Origin: Lachnospiraceae bacterium
Lineage (GTDB): Bacteria > Bacillota > Clostridia > Lachnospirales > Lachnospiraceae
DNA: 43,681 bases
NCBI GenBank assembly: GCA_910575275.1
Contig: CAJTEE010000004.1
Coordinates: 1-43,681, forward strand
Direction: 5' to 3'
Shown piece by piece: positions 8,098-15,184 of the stretch. Both the position numbers and the translations under genes were made by a program. How positions within the stretch are numbered: the first letter of the stretch is position 1; each line of letters starts with the position of its first letter. The notes below the pieces were generated by a model. The model searched no databases. It was not told the origin of the DNA and saw only the letters and a program-made list of their open reading frames with translations.

Positions 8098-8446
8098 TTG
8101 GGGGAGGAAATATCGAGAAGGCAGTTCATGAAGACATTACGTATGACAGTGTATACGATTCGGCAGATAATCTTTGGAACTTTCTTTTTTTACCGGATAT
8201 TTAAAGCAGTGCGCTCAAAAATTAGAGGGTCGCAATTTGTTTGTAACCATGGCGATTCCTAATGAGGAGATCGCATATATTTATGAAAATACGATTTCCT
8301 CCTGGTTCAGAGAGGAATTGCAGATACAAAATCTCACGCCTATGTATCAAGCATTGTTTGAAGGAAAAGTACTAACCTTTCAAAAGGGATTGCAGGATGG
8401 AGATATATTTTATGTAAATAAAGACAATCACCGAAAAAGCTTCTAA
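8088..8446 (+). pseudogene. Truncated mirror copy of the AAA-like/PD-(D/E)XK gene
   Basis: About 120 codons similar to residues 345-460 of the 5665-7365 protein: IEKAVHEDITYDSVYDSADN, then GYLKQCAQKLEGRNLFVTMA, AIPNEEIAYIYENTISSWF and LTPMYQALFEG. A frameshift lies in the T-run at about 8185-8192 (seven Ts where eight are needed). The 5' two thirds are replaced by the IS982 remnant and the nuclease domain is missing. It faces regulator 2 exactly as the intact gene faces regulator 1, so it marks an inverted duplication. Confidence 0.85.
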
Positions 8447-8450
8447 ATCA

Positions 8451-8516
8451 AAATCTCTTTTAAGCGAAAGATCGAGCTGTTAAATAATAGTTTGCTTTTT
8501 CGCTTTAGAGATTTTT
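8451..8516. terminator. Bidirectional terminator between AAA-like remnant and regulator 2
   Basis: AAATCTCT and AAGCGAAAG (8451-8470) pair imperfectly with CTTTTTCGCTT and AGAGATTT (about 8495-8514), giving a long hairpin with flanking A and T runs between convergent genes. Confidence 0.6.
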
Positions 8517-8526
8517 CAGAGCAATC

Positions 8527-8865
8527 TTATATAGTCTGCACATACCGCGCATATAGCATGTCTATAAACTGTTTATTACTTGGTTTTTTCATCAACGATC
8601 GCCCTGCAATTTTTTCTAAATGCTCTCTGTCTCCGCTTTCCCATATTTTATTAATTAATGTTCTTATATCGCGTTCTACACAAGCTATGCTAGTCTTATA
8701 ATAACTAGAAATTTCTAAATAAATCAGTTTTGACACACAGCAAAGACGTGTGGGATCACTTTCCATCAATTTCATTGAAAAGGCGAGATACTCTTTTCCA
8801 TAAAGACCTTTTTTGATTCCTAACTGAACCATTTCTTTTTGTATCCATTTATCAATTGTTTTCAT
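8527..8865 (-). CDS. Stand-alone Spo0A C-terminal-domain regulator 2 (112 aa)
   Basis: Second copy of the receiver-less Spo0A DNA-binding domain, same length as the 5260-5598 copy and about 75 percent identical by eye. Conserved parts are VQLGIKKGLYGKEYLAFSMK, MESDPTRLCCVSKLIY, the recognition region YYKTSIACVERDIRTLINKIW and PSNKQFIDMLYARY. ATG 8865 is chosen over an upstream in-frame Met because AAGGGG lies 8 bases before it and the copies then align end to end. It may regulate itself and the neighbouring surface genes through the tandem TGTCG boxes at 8931-8951. Both copies keep intact frames while adjacent genes have decayed. Confidence 0.88.
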   Translation of the reverse strand: MKTIDKWIQKEMVQLGIKKGLYGKEYLAFSMKLMESDPTRLCCVSKLIYLEISSYYKTSIACVERDIRTLINKIWESGDREHLEKIAGRSLMKKPSNKQFIDMLYARYVQTI

Positions 8866-8930
8866 TTGTATACCCCTTTTTGTATTTAATACCATTATTT
8901 TAGCGCAGATTTATTAATACATAAGCAAAA

Positions 8931-8951
8931 TTTTAACGACATTTTTCGACA
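8931..8951 (-). promoter_or_regulatory. Tandem Spo0A-box-like repeats before regulator 2
   Basis: On the minus strand TGTCGAAAAATGTCG is followed by TTAAAA, about 70 bases upstream of the start at 8865. It matches the motif before regulator 1 over 15 of 15 core bases. Confidence 0.7.
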
Positions 8952-9087
8952 TAAATCAATATATAATTTAATAACACCTACATATTGTAAATGCTAAATT
9001 TTGAAAATTTTATTATTCTACTTTTGTTATGCATTAATTTGATAAAGTAAAAACGGAAAGTGAACATATCAGAATCAATTCTCTAAA

Positions 9088-9764
9088 TAAAAAATTGCTG
9101 CGGTCGTATCTGTGGCAGCCCTACTTGCATTAGAGCGTATTTAAAGGTTCATTCCCATCATCTACATGCCCCACTTCGCGGTATATATTTAGCTCAAATG
9201 AACGCGGCCCACTGCGCTGCATTCATTTGAGCTAAATCACTCACAATAACGCACAGATGCCAGAAAGCAATTTTCAAACACGCTCTAGGCGTTTCCATGG
9301 CTTCTTTTGCAGCAGACAAGGGCACTTGGACAATAGAAGACGGTGAGAGGAAATGCTATGACAAGGATGGAGACGTGTATACAAATGTGTTCTGCTCAAA
9401 CAATGGAAAAGAATATTACATAGGTAATGATGGCCTTTGGGTCCGTTCTGACCGGGTTGAGTATGATGGTGAACGATGGCTTTGTAAACAGCAGCAGTGT
9501 GAAGATCGCCAATGACCAGAAGCCGACTGCCCTGTATGATGATGAACCTTTGGAGGAGGAGTGGTATTTCTACTGATCTTTTGGTAAAATGGCTGTTAAT
9601 AAAAAATTGCTTATAAAGAGAATGTCTACTATTTTAACACCAACGGAAAGATGCCGCTGGTTCCGACGATGCCGTTTACTCCTGCGGCTTTGATAATGAA
9701 TTCGATACCGGTGACGGACACGCTAAAAAGAATAAATGGATTAAGTTCTGGAGGCCGGAGAGTC
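9088..9764 (+). pseudogene. Decayed surface repeat protein 4, interrupted by a MITE
   Basis: Begins in the signal-peptide codons (IAAVVSVAALLAL), is cut by a 153-bp element, resumes with GVSMASFAADKGTWTIEDGE, KEYYIGNDG and VRSDRVEYDGE, then shifts frame near 9475. Family codons continue (FVNSSSVKIAND, EEEWYFY, stop, GKMAVNKK), followed by an internal deletion, after which GDGHAKKNKWIKFW is still readable. No promoter like that of the other copies is present. It ends beside the terminator of the convergent intact copy. Confidence 0.85.
9133..9285. mobile_element. MITE copy 1 (153 bp, TA target duplication)
   Basis: Inserted in the signal-peptide codons of the decayed surface gene. The ends are GAGCGTATTTAAAGG and, inverted, GAGCGTGTTTGAAAAT, flanked by TA on both sides (9131-9132 and 9286-9287). 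Removing the element and one TA restores the codons GCA TTA GGC seen in intact paralogues. The centre holds a palindrome (ATTTAGCTCAAATGAA and its complement, about 9188-9237). A homologous element lies at 31117-31276. There is no coding capacity; TA duplication suggests mobilisation by an IS630/Tc1-mariner-type transposase. Confidence 0.88.
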
Positions 9765-9814
9765 AAGTTAGAATTTTTGTGCAGCGGACCTGAATTTTAA
9801 GATGATATTTTTGC

Positions 9815-9866
9815 ACAAAAGACGGGCGGGAAAAATTCCCGCCCGTGTTTGCAATTAGAATTTCTA
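9815..9866 (-). terminator. Terminator and conserved 17-mer of surface protein gene 3
   Basis: An 11-bp perfect stem (ACGGGCGGGAA, loop AAA, TTCCCGCCCGT; 9822-9846) is followed on the minus strand by CTTTTGTG. The 17-mer TGCAATTAGAATTTCTA is at 9850-9866. Confidence 0.88.
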
Positions 9867-9930
9867 ATTTAGAAATAGGCTTTGTAATTCGACTTGAATT
9901 AACTTTGCCACTTTATAGTCCTGCTCAGAT

Positions 9931-11544
9931 TTACTCAAAGAAATCCTCAAGAATTACAATCGGAAGACCGGAAGCAGTCTCGATCTCTCCTACAGAGTTA
10001 ACCTTGTCAATACTATATTTGTACTGTCCAGCCTTCTTGTAGACAATCGTTCTGTCATCCTCTTTGGAGGTATCGATCAGAATATCGCCGTCTTCCTTGT
10101 ACTCAGCCTGGCCGTGCTGGATGGAACCGTTTGCATTGATGATGAAATCATTTCCATCAATCGTTACCATCTGATACTTATAGTCTCTTGCCTGAAGCAG
10201 CATGCCGTAGTAGTACAGCTTGTTGTTCTGGTTACCGGTAACGCCTGCACCCTTATTGTACTTATTTCCACTATCCGTGTAGGAAGTATCTTTGGTGTAG
10301 AAGTAGAACTTGTAAGTATCGCCTGCATCATCCTTGATGGACTGAGAACCAGTCTTCATGGAGCCGTCATCTGCTCCACCAAAGTAGTAAAGCTCATCAT
10401 GGCCGTTTGCCTGAATCTTGTAGAACTTGGAAAGCATAACGCCATTCTCATCAAACCAGTAATCCTTCGAGTTTACTTTCTTTCTGGAAACAGTAACAGT
10501 GCCTTTGCCCTTGGACTCAAGCTTGCCATCCTTGAAATCATATTCCTCTGCGTTGGAAGGACTTCCAGTGGTAGCATTATTGGTCGCATAAAGTTTTCCG
10601 TTCTTATCAAACCAGAACCACTTAAGGTCATCATCTTCTTCTGCCTCAATATTCTCCGGCTTCCAGAACTTGATCCATTTATTCTTCTTGGCATGGCCGT
10701 CACCAGTGCCGAACTCGTCTTCATAACCGCAGAAGTAAACAGCCGCATCGCTACCAGCGTTCTCAAAATAGTCATCGATTGCGTTTGCGTAGTCGTCTTC
10801 CTTGTAAAGCTGATAGTATCCGCTGTTTGCGCCAGAGTAGGCAACCCAACCCTTCAGCATACGGCCTTCGTCGTCAAAGAAGAACATCTGGCCCTTTACA
10901 TTGGCCTGCTTACCGGTTGCAACCTTACCGGAACTCTTTAACCAGTACCAGTACTCGTCTGCATCCGCATCATCTTCCTCTACGCCCGGCTCGGTATCAT
11001 AAACCCATGCGTTCGCTAAACGTGCACCGGTCTCATCGCAATAATACGTATTGCCGGAATCAAATCCGTTTGCCTCGTTTACAGAGTTTGCCGTACCGTC
11101 ATCGGTAATCCAGCCGGTTAACATCTTTCCGTCTGTATCAAAGTAATAGGTTTTTCCTTTGTAAACAACCTTCTTGTTGGTTGCCATCTTACCGGAAGAC
11201 TGGAAGTAATACCACTCCTCATCCGCGGACTCGTCGTCATACGGTGTTGTTAATCTCCAGTCGTTGGTGATCTTTGCTCCGCTGCTGTTCACGAAATATC
11301 TCTCACCATCGTACTCAACCCAATCGGAGCGAACCAGAAGGCCGTCCTCACCTACGTAATACTCTTTCCCATTGCTGGAGCAGAAGATGTTGGTATATTC
11401 ATCCCCATTCTTATCATAGCATTTCCACTCGCCGTCTTCCATCATCCAAGTTCCCTTGGCTGCTGCGAAAGAAGTCATGGAAGCGCCTAATGCCAGCAGG
11501 GCTGCCGCAGATACGACTGCAGCAATTTTTGTCTGCTTTCTCAT
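9931..11544 (-). CDS. Secreted cell-wall-binding-repeat protein 3, intact copy (537 aa)
   Basis: The best-preserved member of the cassette. It has a full signal peptide (MRKQTK n-region, AAALLALGA core, SFA-A cleavage-like site), then the family N-terminal domain (GTWMMEDGEWKCYDKNG, KEYYVGEDG, VNSSGAKITNDWRL) and about ten wall-binding-type repeats (TYYFDTDGKMLTGW, YWYWLKSSGKVATG, MFFFDDEGRMLKGW, KWFWFDKNGKL, KDYWFDENGVMLSKFY, LYYFGGADDGSMKTG, KLYYYGMLLQ, DFIINANGSIQHG). No enzyme domain is visible. The first 130 residues are almost identical to protein 1, while the later repeats diverge. Start, leader and AGGAG site match the paralogues. Its promoter holds a perfect 28-bp palindrome instead of an obvious -35. 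Confidence 0.92.
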   Translation of the reverse strand: MRKQTKIAAVVSAAALLALGASMTSFAAAKGTWMMEDGEWKCYDKNGDEYTNIFCSSNGKEYYVGEDGLLVRSDWVEYDGERYFVNSSGAKITNDWRLTTPYDDESADEEWYYFQSSGKMATNKKVVYKGKTYYFDTDGKMLTGWITDDGTANSVNEANGFDSGNTYYCDETGARLANAWVYDTEPGVEEDDADADEYWYWLKSSGKVATGKQANVKGQMFFFDDEGRMLKGWVAYSGANSGYYQLYKEDDYANAIDDYFENAGSDAAVYFCGYEDEFGTGDGHAKKNKWIKFWKPENIEAEEDDDLKWFWFDKNGKLYATNNATTGSPSNAEEYDFKDGKLESKGKGTVTVSRKKVNSKDYWFDENGVMLSKFYKIQANGHDELYYFGGADDGSMKTGSQSIKDDAGDTYKFYFYTKDTSYTDSGNKYNKGAGVTGNQNNKLYYYGMLLQARDYKYQMVTIDGNDFIINANGSIQHGQAEYKEDGDILIDTSKEDDRTIVYKKAGQYKYSIDKVNSVGEIETASGLPIVILEDFFE

Positions 11545-11609
11545 AATGAATGCACTCTCCTTTTTTCTTTTTGAAACGTTTTTGAAATTCCTAATTGCAT
11601 TACGAGGCC

Positions 11610-11615
11610 ATTATA
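11610..11615 (-). promoter_or_regulatory. -10 box TATAAT of surface protein gene 3
   Basis: TATAAT on the minus strand, abutting the 28-bp palindrome on its upstream side, so any -35 contact would fall inside the palindrome. Confidence 0.65.
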
Positions 11616-11642
11616 CTTCTGATAAGGGAAATTATCAGAAGT
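11615..11642. repeat. Perfect 28-bp palindromic site, 11-6-11, dif-like
   Basis: Arms ACTTCTGATAA and TTATCAGAAGT are exact reverse complements around the core GGGAAA. Arm length, core length and the inner ATAA/TTAT bases are those of XerC/XerD (dif) sites, as known from E. coli and B. subtilis. The same core and inner bases occur at both breakpoints of the 0.47-kb inversion. It lies in the promoter of the intact surface gene. Confidence 0.78.
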
Positions 11643-11826
11643 AGAGTTGTGTGAGGTTAAGAAACAATTTGATATATTTTTCTGGATTTAAGAATATCTT
11701 AAGAATTTATAATTTTGTGCTTAAAAGAATAAAAGAAAAGAAATCACGTATTTAAGAGAAACGTCGTATTATATAAGTTTAATTTCGAGTGAAAAAATTT
11801 GAAAATATGATATGGTTTGCCGCGCG

Positions 11827-12211
11827 CCAATCACAATTTTTTCAAGCTCTCTACGCAGATCCTCCGGGTCCCGATGTCCATGCACTTTATTGGTGATGTC
11901 CGAAAATGAAGATTTATTATTGAGCAGGACATTGTTCCCGATTGGTTTGACTGGGGAGAGTGCGAAAAAACATTCCGGGAGGCGGTGTGCGAGTGGCGGA
12001 ATGCGCCAAATATATAAAAACAAAGGAGGCGGCAGTTATTTTTGAAGCATTAGAGGGAGTATCTGAAATAAGGGAAGGAGCAGAGGAGAAAACCATTATA
12101 TATCGCCATTTACCTGCGGCTTTGTAGTGGGCTGCATATCAGGTATTGCCGGGCTCGCTGTAATAGCAGTATGGCTCGCGAAGAAAAATTTTGATGAACC
12201 GCTGTACGCAA
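11827..12211. other. Intergenic remnants right of the cassette
   Basis: No intact gene is seen. On the minus strand about 35 codons before the repeat boundary read like a truncated protein (NKSSFSDITNKVHGHRDPED, then LRRELEKIVIG), ending where the repeat begins. On the plus strand a short stretch (QDIVPDWFDWGECEKTF and on to a TAA near 12018) also looks like old coding sequence, as does a single membrane segment around 12118-12180 (VVGCISGIAGLAVIAVWLAK). None has a start or a recognised family. Confidence 0.35.
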
Positions 12212-12325
12212 GGGACCGCCCATCTCGTATTTGACCGATTAGAGAAACGTATGGGAGCGTATGAGTCTCTTTCTGTCTTTGAATAGTTACTGACGGATCG
12301 TGGCTCAGAGTTTGGTGATCCACGG
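12212..12325 (+). mobile_element. IS30-type transposase scrap
   Basis: Thirty-seven codons read TAHLVFDRLEKRMGAYESL, a stop, then LLTDRGSEFGDP. LTDRGSEF with the preceding FDRLEKRMG is the second catalytic-Asp region of IS30-family transposases. Both ends of the gene are missing. Confidence 0.75.
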
Positions 12326-12432
12326 AATTTACATTTTCAAGTTAGCTATGAGGTTTGCCCTGCTTTTAAAGTACTGGCGAAGGGGATGTGATATGTTGTG
12401 AACTGTAGATGTAAACATTTCCGTAAAACGCA

Positions 12433-12466
12433 GTATTTTAGCGGAAATGCGCATTTGCTAAAATAC
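12433..12466. repeat. 34-bp imperfect palindrome
   Basis: GTATTTTAGC and GCTAAAATAC enclose an inner palindrome AAATGCGCATTT. It lies upstream of the TnpV remnant and may be a transposon-end or replication-type structure. Confidence 0.5.
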
Positions 12467-12589
12467 AACATATGCGGCTGGCTCGTTTGTGGTGAATGGA
12501 AACTTGCAGATGTTGTGGTAAAGGAAGAAGGTGATAAATTCTTTTGTTCGTATCTGTAAACAGTTTAGCACAAAGGAAGGCGGTTGTAT

Positions 12590-12884
12590 ATGGAAATTAC
12601 ATATCATTGGGAAGTACGGACGGTTGAGGCAGCGTTTTTTAGAAGAAAACCACAGGGGCATTTATTCATATATGCTTTTGTCAGAAACCTTATGGAAACA
12701 TCTTGCGGAGATTGATGAAGAATGCAATGAGATGATGGACAGGATTGTGGGGCAGATGGCAAAGAAAGAGGGCGTGACGGAGCAGTTAAAATCCGATGAC
12801 TGGCTCTGTTGGCTCCAAAAAATGAACAGCATCAGGAGCAGGGCGGAGGAAGTAGTGTTGCGCGACCTGATTTATTCCCTTTAG
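12590..12884 (+). pseudogene. TnpV-like transposon protein with N-terminal deletion/frameshift
   Basis: Residues equivalent to most of TnpV (PF14198-type, from Tn4451-like elements) are in one frame: IGKYGRLRQRFLEENHRG, LLSETLWKHLAEIDEE, KEGVTEQLKSDDW, MNSIRSRAEEVVLRDLIYS. The natural start seems to be ATG 12590 (MEITYHW, preceded by AGGAAGGCGG), but after about seven codons the frame is lost, as if some 10-15 codons had been deleted out of frame. An upstream GTG at 12531 opens the second frame but gives unrelated N-terminal residues. TnpV genes travel with large serine recombinases, and one remnant lies at 15.6-16.9 kb. Confidence 0.78.
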
Positions 12885-12907
12885 TGTTGTTCCGGCTTTA
12901 AGTTTTG

Positions 12908-12987
12908 TAGCATGAGGCGCAGAAGATGTCAAGACATCGGCTCCGCCTCGCCTGCGGCGGTCCTGACATCTTCTGCGCCTCATGCTA
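12908..12987. repeat. Long hairpin with 24-bp perfect stem
   Basis: Bases 12908-12931 are the exact reverse complement of 12964-12987 (the arm starts TAGCATGAGGCGCAGAAG). The 32-base loop contains a further CCGCC/GGCGG stem. It is GC-rich and lacks a T-run. It follows the TnpV remnant. Confidence 0.85.
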
Positions 12988-13098
12988 TGGAGCGATCAAG
13001 GGAGAACAAAGTTCCCCTATTGCATTAAAAATGCCAATGGAGGTATTTTGGAAAAATCAAAATTAGGGATTGGCGAGACGGAAGAAATAGTTTATGAT

Positions 13099-13164
13099 TG
13101 ACAATAAGAAATGGGTTTTCACCGTACAGTCTGCTACGGCTTGCCCGTTTCTTTCTTATTGTCA
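13099..13164. repeat. Inverted repeat, 13-bp arms
   Basis: TGACAATAAGAAA and TTTCTTATTGTCA enclose 40 bases containing CGTACAGT, which recurs just outside at 13172-13179. No gene is present between 12885 and 13334. Confidence 0.6.
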
Positions 13165-13244
13165 GAATATCGTACAGTGAACAGTGAGAAATTAAATTGA
13201 ACTTTCTGTCGAATTATGGTAGTATTTATCTGGGAATACCAAGA

Positions 13245-13330
13245 TGGTAGGCGGTTAGCTCTCTCCGGAGGGACTGTGACCCTCCGATTATATAGAAACC
13301 CGCAAGGGAATCTGGAGAAAGGAGGGCTGA
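13245..13330 (+). promoter_or_regulatory. Structured leader of the 32-aa toxin-like gene
   Basis: TCCGGAGGG and CCCTCCGA form a strong hairpin (about 13261-13285), followed by GAAACCCGCAAGGG and a strong AAGGAGGG ribosome site (13318-13325). Such structured leaders are typical of type I toxin mRNAs. Confidence 0.5.
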
Positions 13331-13334
13331 GCCA

Positions 13335-13433
13335 ATGGATATTTTAGGACTTATGGCAGTGTTGAGTTTTGGCTTGACCTGCTTCGGAATAGGATACTCT
13401 ATCGGTAAGGATAGTAACAAGACACAGAAATAG
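13335..13433 (+). CDS. 32-aa membrane peptide, type I toxin / holin-like
   Basis: The peptide reads MDILGLMAVLSFGLTCFGIG followed by YSIGKDSNKTQK: one hydrophobic helix of about 20 residues and a short polar basic tail. The size, layout, strong ribosome site, structured leader and immediate hairpin terminator fit the small hydrophobic toxins of type I systems (putative holin-like toxin group). I did not identify the antisense RNA. A transcript from the minus strand over 13460-13560 would be the natural candidate. It lies in the decayed integrative element and appears intact. Confidence 0.68.
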   Translation: MDILGLMAVLSFGLTCFGIGYSIGKDSNKTQK

Positions 13434-13468
13434 CCGCCCCAGTCTGACAAACTAAGCGGCTATTTTTG
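13431..13468 (+). terminator. Terminator of the toxin-like gene
   Basis: TAGCCGC (13431-13437, beginning with the stop codon) pairs with GCGGCTA (13456-13462), followed by TTTTTG. Confidence 0.8.
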
Positions 13469-13582
13469 TTTAGCATATGTTGGGCTAACTGTCTATCGGT
13501 AACTCCTGTTGGGCATCTGTTAGCGTAGATGTCCTTCTTTATGTTCAATATACCACAATATTCAGAGTGCCGCAAGCATTTT

Positions 13583-14578
13583 TTAGCGGTTATCCGATTT
13601 GTTCCCTTTTTTCTTTTCCCTTGATTTATAGACATTGAACTGGTTCTTGCACTTCTGGCTGCAAAACTCATTCCCCTTCCGGCTTGCGACAAAGGCTTTT
13701 TTACAGTGTTTGCACATACGCATATCACTGTCCTTATCCGTGAGCATGAATGAGAAACACATCTGCACCATGATTAGCAGGGAGTGGAAATCCCATACGA
13801 TAACGGGCGAATCCTTTTCAAGTGCGATTCGGTAAGTCGGGGCTATGCCGCCGAAAGCGGAAATGCCCTGACGGTACAGGCTGCGCGTCTGTTCATCAAT
13901 CGTATCAAAATCCATGTAATAGAGGAAACTTGTCATAAAGGTAAACGCCCAGTCGGTAAATTCTTTCACAAGCCAGTCGTATCTTTCTGCGCATTCCTTC
14001 TGCAATCCCATTGCCACAGCCTGCGGCGAACTCCCCATAGCCATTGTGATCGCAATGCCCTCACGGTCAGTCACAGACCAACCCGACTCCACGCCGTTCT
14101 TTCTGAAATCCGGCTTGTCAAAAGGGTAGAAATAGGCAAGATAGTCTTCGGTAGGGAGGGATTCTTCCTTTATAAAGTGATTTTTGGGAAGATACACCGA
14201 TTCTCATAGGTTATGAAATCCGCTGTTGTCGGCAGGGCGGTCATAAAGCCGAGGAAACCATATTTTTTGATAAAGTCAAGTACAGATTCCGTCAATTCTT
14301 CTTCCGGTACTTTGTGTATGGCAGCAAGCCCGACATTTATGGCATCAATGACGAGCTGCCCCGCTTCCTGCATGGGATGGTACATTTCCGGTTTTGCATC
14401 TTTGGAAACCGTTATATAGAGATTGCCGTCACTGCCTGTCTTATATTCCTAGTTGCTGTACCGAATCCACGGTGCGCTGGTACATTCAAACAAATTCACC
14501 ATAAAAAATCTGCTCCAATCCATCAATCCTGCCACATCATCTGATGTAATATCTTCTATATTATAAATGGTTACTTGT
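13583..14578 (-). pseudogene. Zinc-finger-ended hypothetical protein, broken by a stop and a frameshift
   Basis: Three pieces on the minus strand line up as one old gene of about 330 codons. The first (from about 14578) reads TIYNIEDITSDDVAGLMDW, FFMVNLFECTSAPWIRYSN, then TAG at about 14449-14451. The second continues EYKTGSDGNLYITVSKD, PEMYHPMQEAGQLVIDA to TTADFITYEN, where the frame shifts near 14203. The third (13583-14197) reads VYLPKNHFIKEESLP and ends in CKHCKKAFVASRKGNEFCSQ followed by KCKNQF, a CxxC...CxxxC zinc ribbon resembling CGNR fingers. I do not know its function. It is probably cargo or a regulator of the element, read in the same direction as the sigma-like gene upstream. Confidence 0.72.
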
Positions 14579-14617
14579 TATCGGTCAAGCTGTTTGCGGT
14601 TTTTAGTCGGGATACAT

Positions 14618-15184
14618 TTATTTTCCCTTTTTCTTCTGTACTCCGTTTTCCAAGAAATATTTTTCGTCAAGCGTCATCGGCAGGTTGTTTTCTTTCCTGT
14701 ATGTAAGTATGCCGCCGTAAAGTTTTCGTATCTTTTTTAGAGCAGTTTCCCGAATACCCCGGATATTCCGGTTAGACTGCCCGATACTGTCCGCATGCTC
14801 TATTGTGGAATAATCACGCAAAAACAGGTAATAGAGTATACTTTTGAGGTGCGGCTTCAACTCTTTCAATATTTTTGATAAGTCCGCATCCACGACAAAC
14901 TCATGTATTGTTTCAGAGTGGTCAAATATAATATCGAGGAAATCGCCTGCAAGCAGAAGCCTTCTTAAAATCATGTCATAAGAGGATTTATCGGAAAGAT
15001 ACAATTCATCTGCACCCCATTCCAAAGGCACAGCGGAGCGTCCTGTCTTGTGGTTTCTTTCTTTCCGTTCCCTGTTGGCGTCCAGCCTGTCCCACCACCT
15101 GATGACTTCCTTAAAATCGCCCTCCGTCCTTGCGCTTTCCTCAATGCGCCGGATCGCAAGGGCGCGGGCTTCACGGTGAAGCAT
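14618..15184 (-). CDS. Sigma-70-region-4-like HTH protein (188 aa)
   Basis: A basic N-terminal part (REARALAIRRIEESARTEGD, then WWDRLDANRERKERN) precedes a central helical region and a C-terminal helix-turn-helix: YYLFLRDYSTIEHADSIGQS, then NRNIRGIRETALKKIRKL, which resembles sigma region 4.2. No region 2 is evident. Proteins of this type are common in clostridial integrative elements and are likely to activate element genes. The start at 15184 has a GGACGGG-like ribosome site. The frame is intact. Confidence 0.55.
   Translation of the reverse strand: MLHREARALAIRRIEESARTEGDFKEVIRWWDRLDANRERKERNHKTGRSAVPLEWGADELYLSDKSSYDMILRRLLLAGDFLDIIFDHSETIHEFVVDADLSKILKELKPHLKSILYYLFLRDYSTIEHADSIGQSNRNIRGIRETALKKIRKLYGGILTYRKENNLPMTLDEKYFLENGVQKKKGK

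Larger units (their letters stand above)
11545..11826 (-). repeat. Right arm of 282-bp inverted repeat
   Basis: Reverse complement of 1-282, differing by eye only in the 18-base block inside the palindrome. It ends at 11826, after which the sequence has no counterpart in the window. It carries the promoter and leader of surface protein gene 3. Confidence 0.92.

Noticed and set aside
10114-10941. 275-codon open frame on the plus strand
   Set aside because: Antisense of the surface repeat protein at 9931-11544. Such hydrophobic shadows occur over all copies because of the repeated Asp/Glu/Tyr/Phe codons.
283-11544. Surface repeat proteins as cell-wall amidases or glucosyltransferases
   Set aside because: Such repeats are often attached to enzymes, but the repeats fill the whole length here and no catalytic motif could be seen.
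12885-13334. Possible CRISPR-like repeats
   Set aside because: The hairpins at 12908 and 13099 are single inverted repeats. There are no regularly spaced direct repeats anywhere in the window.
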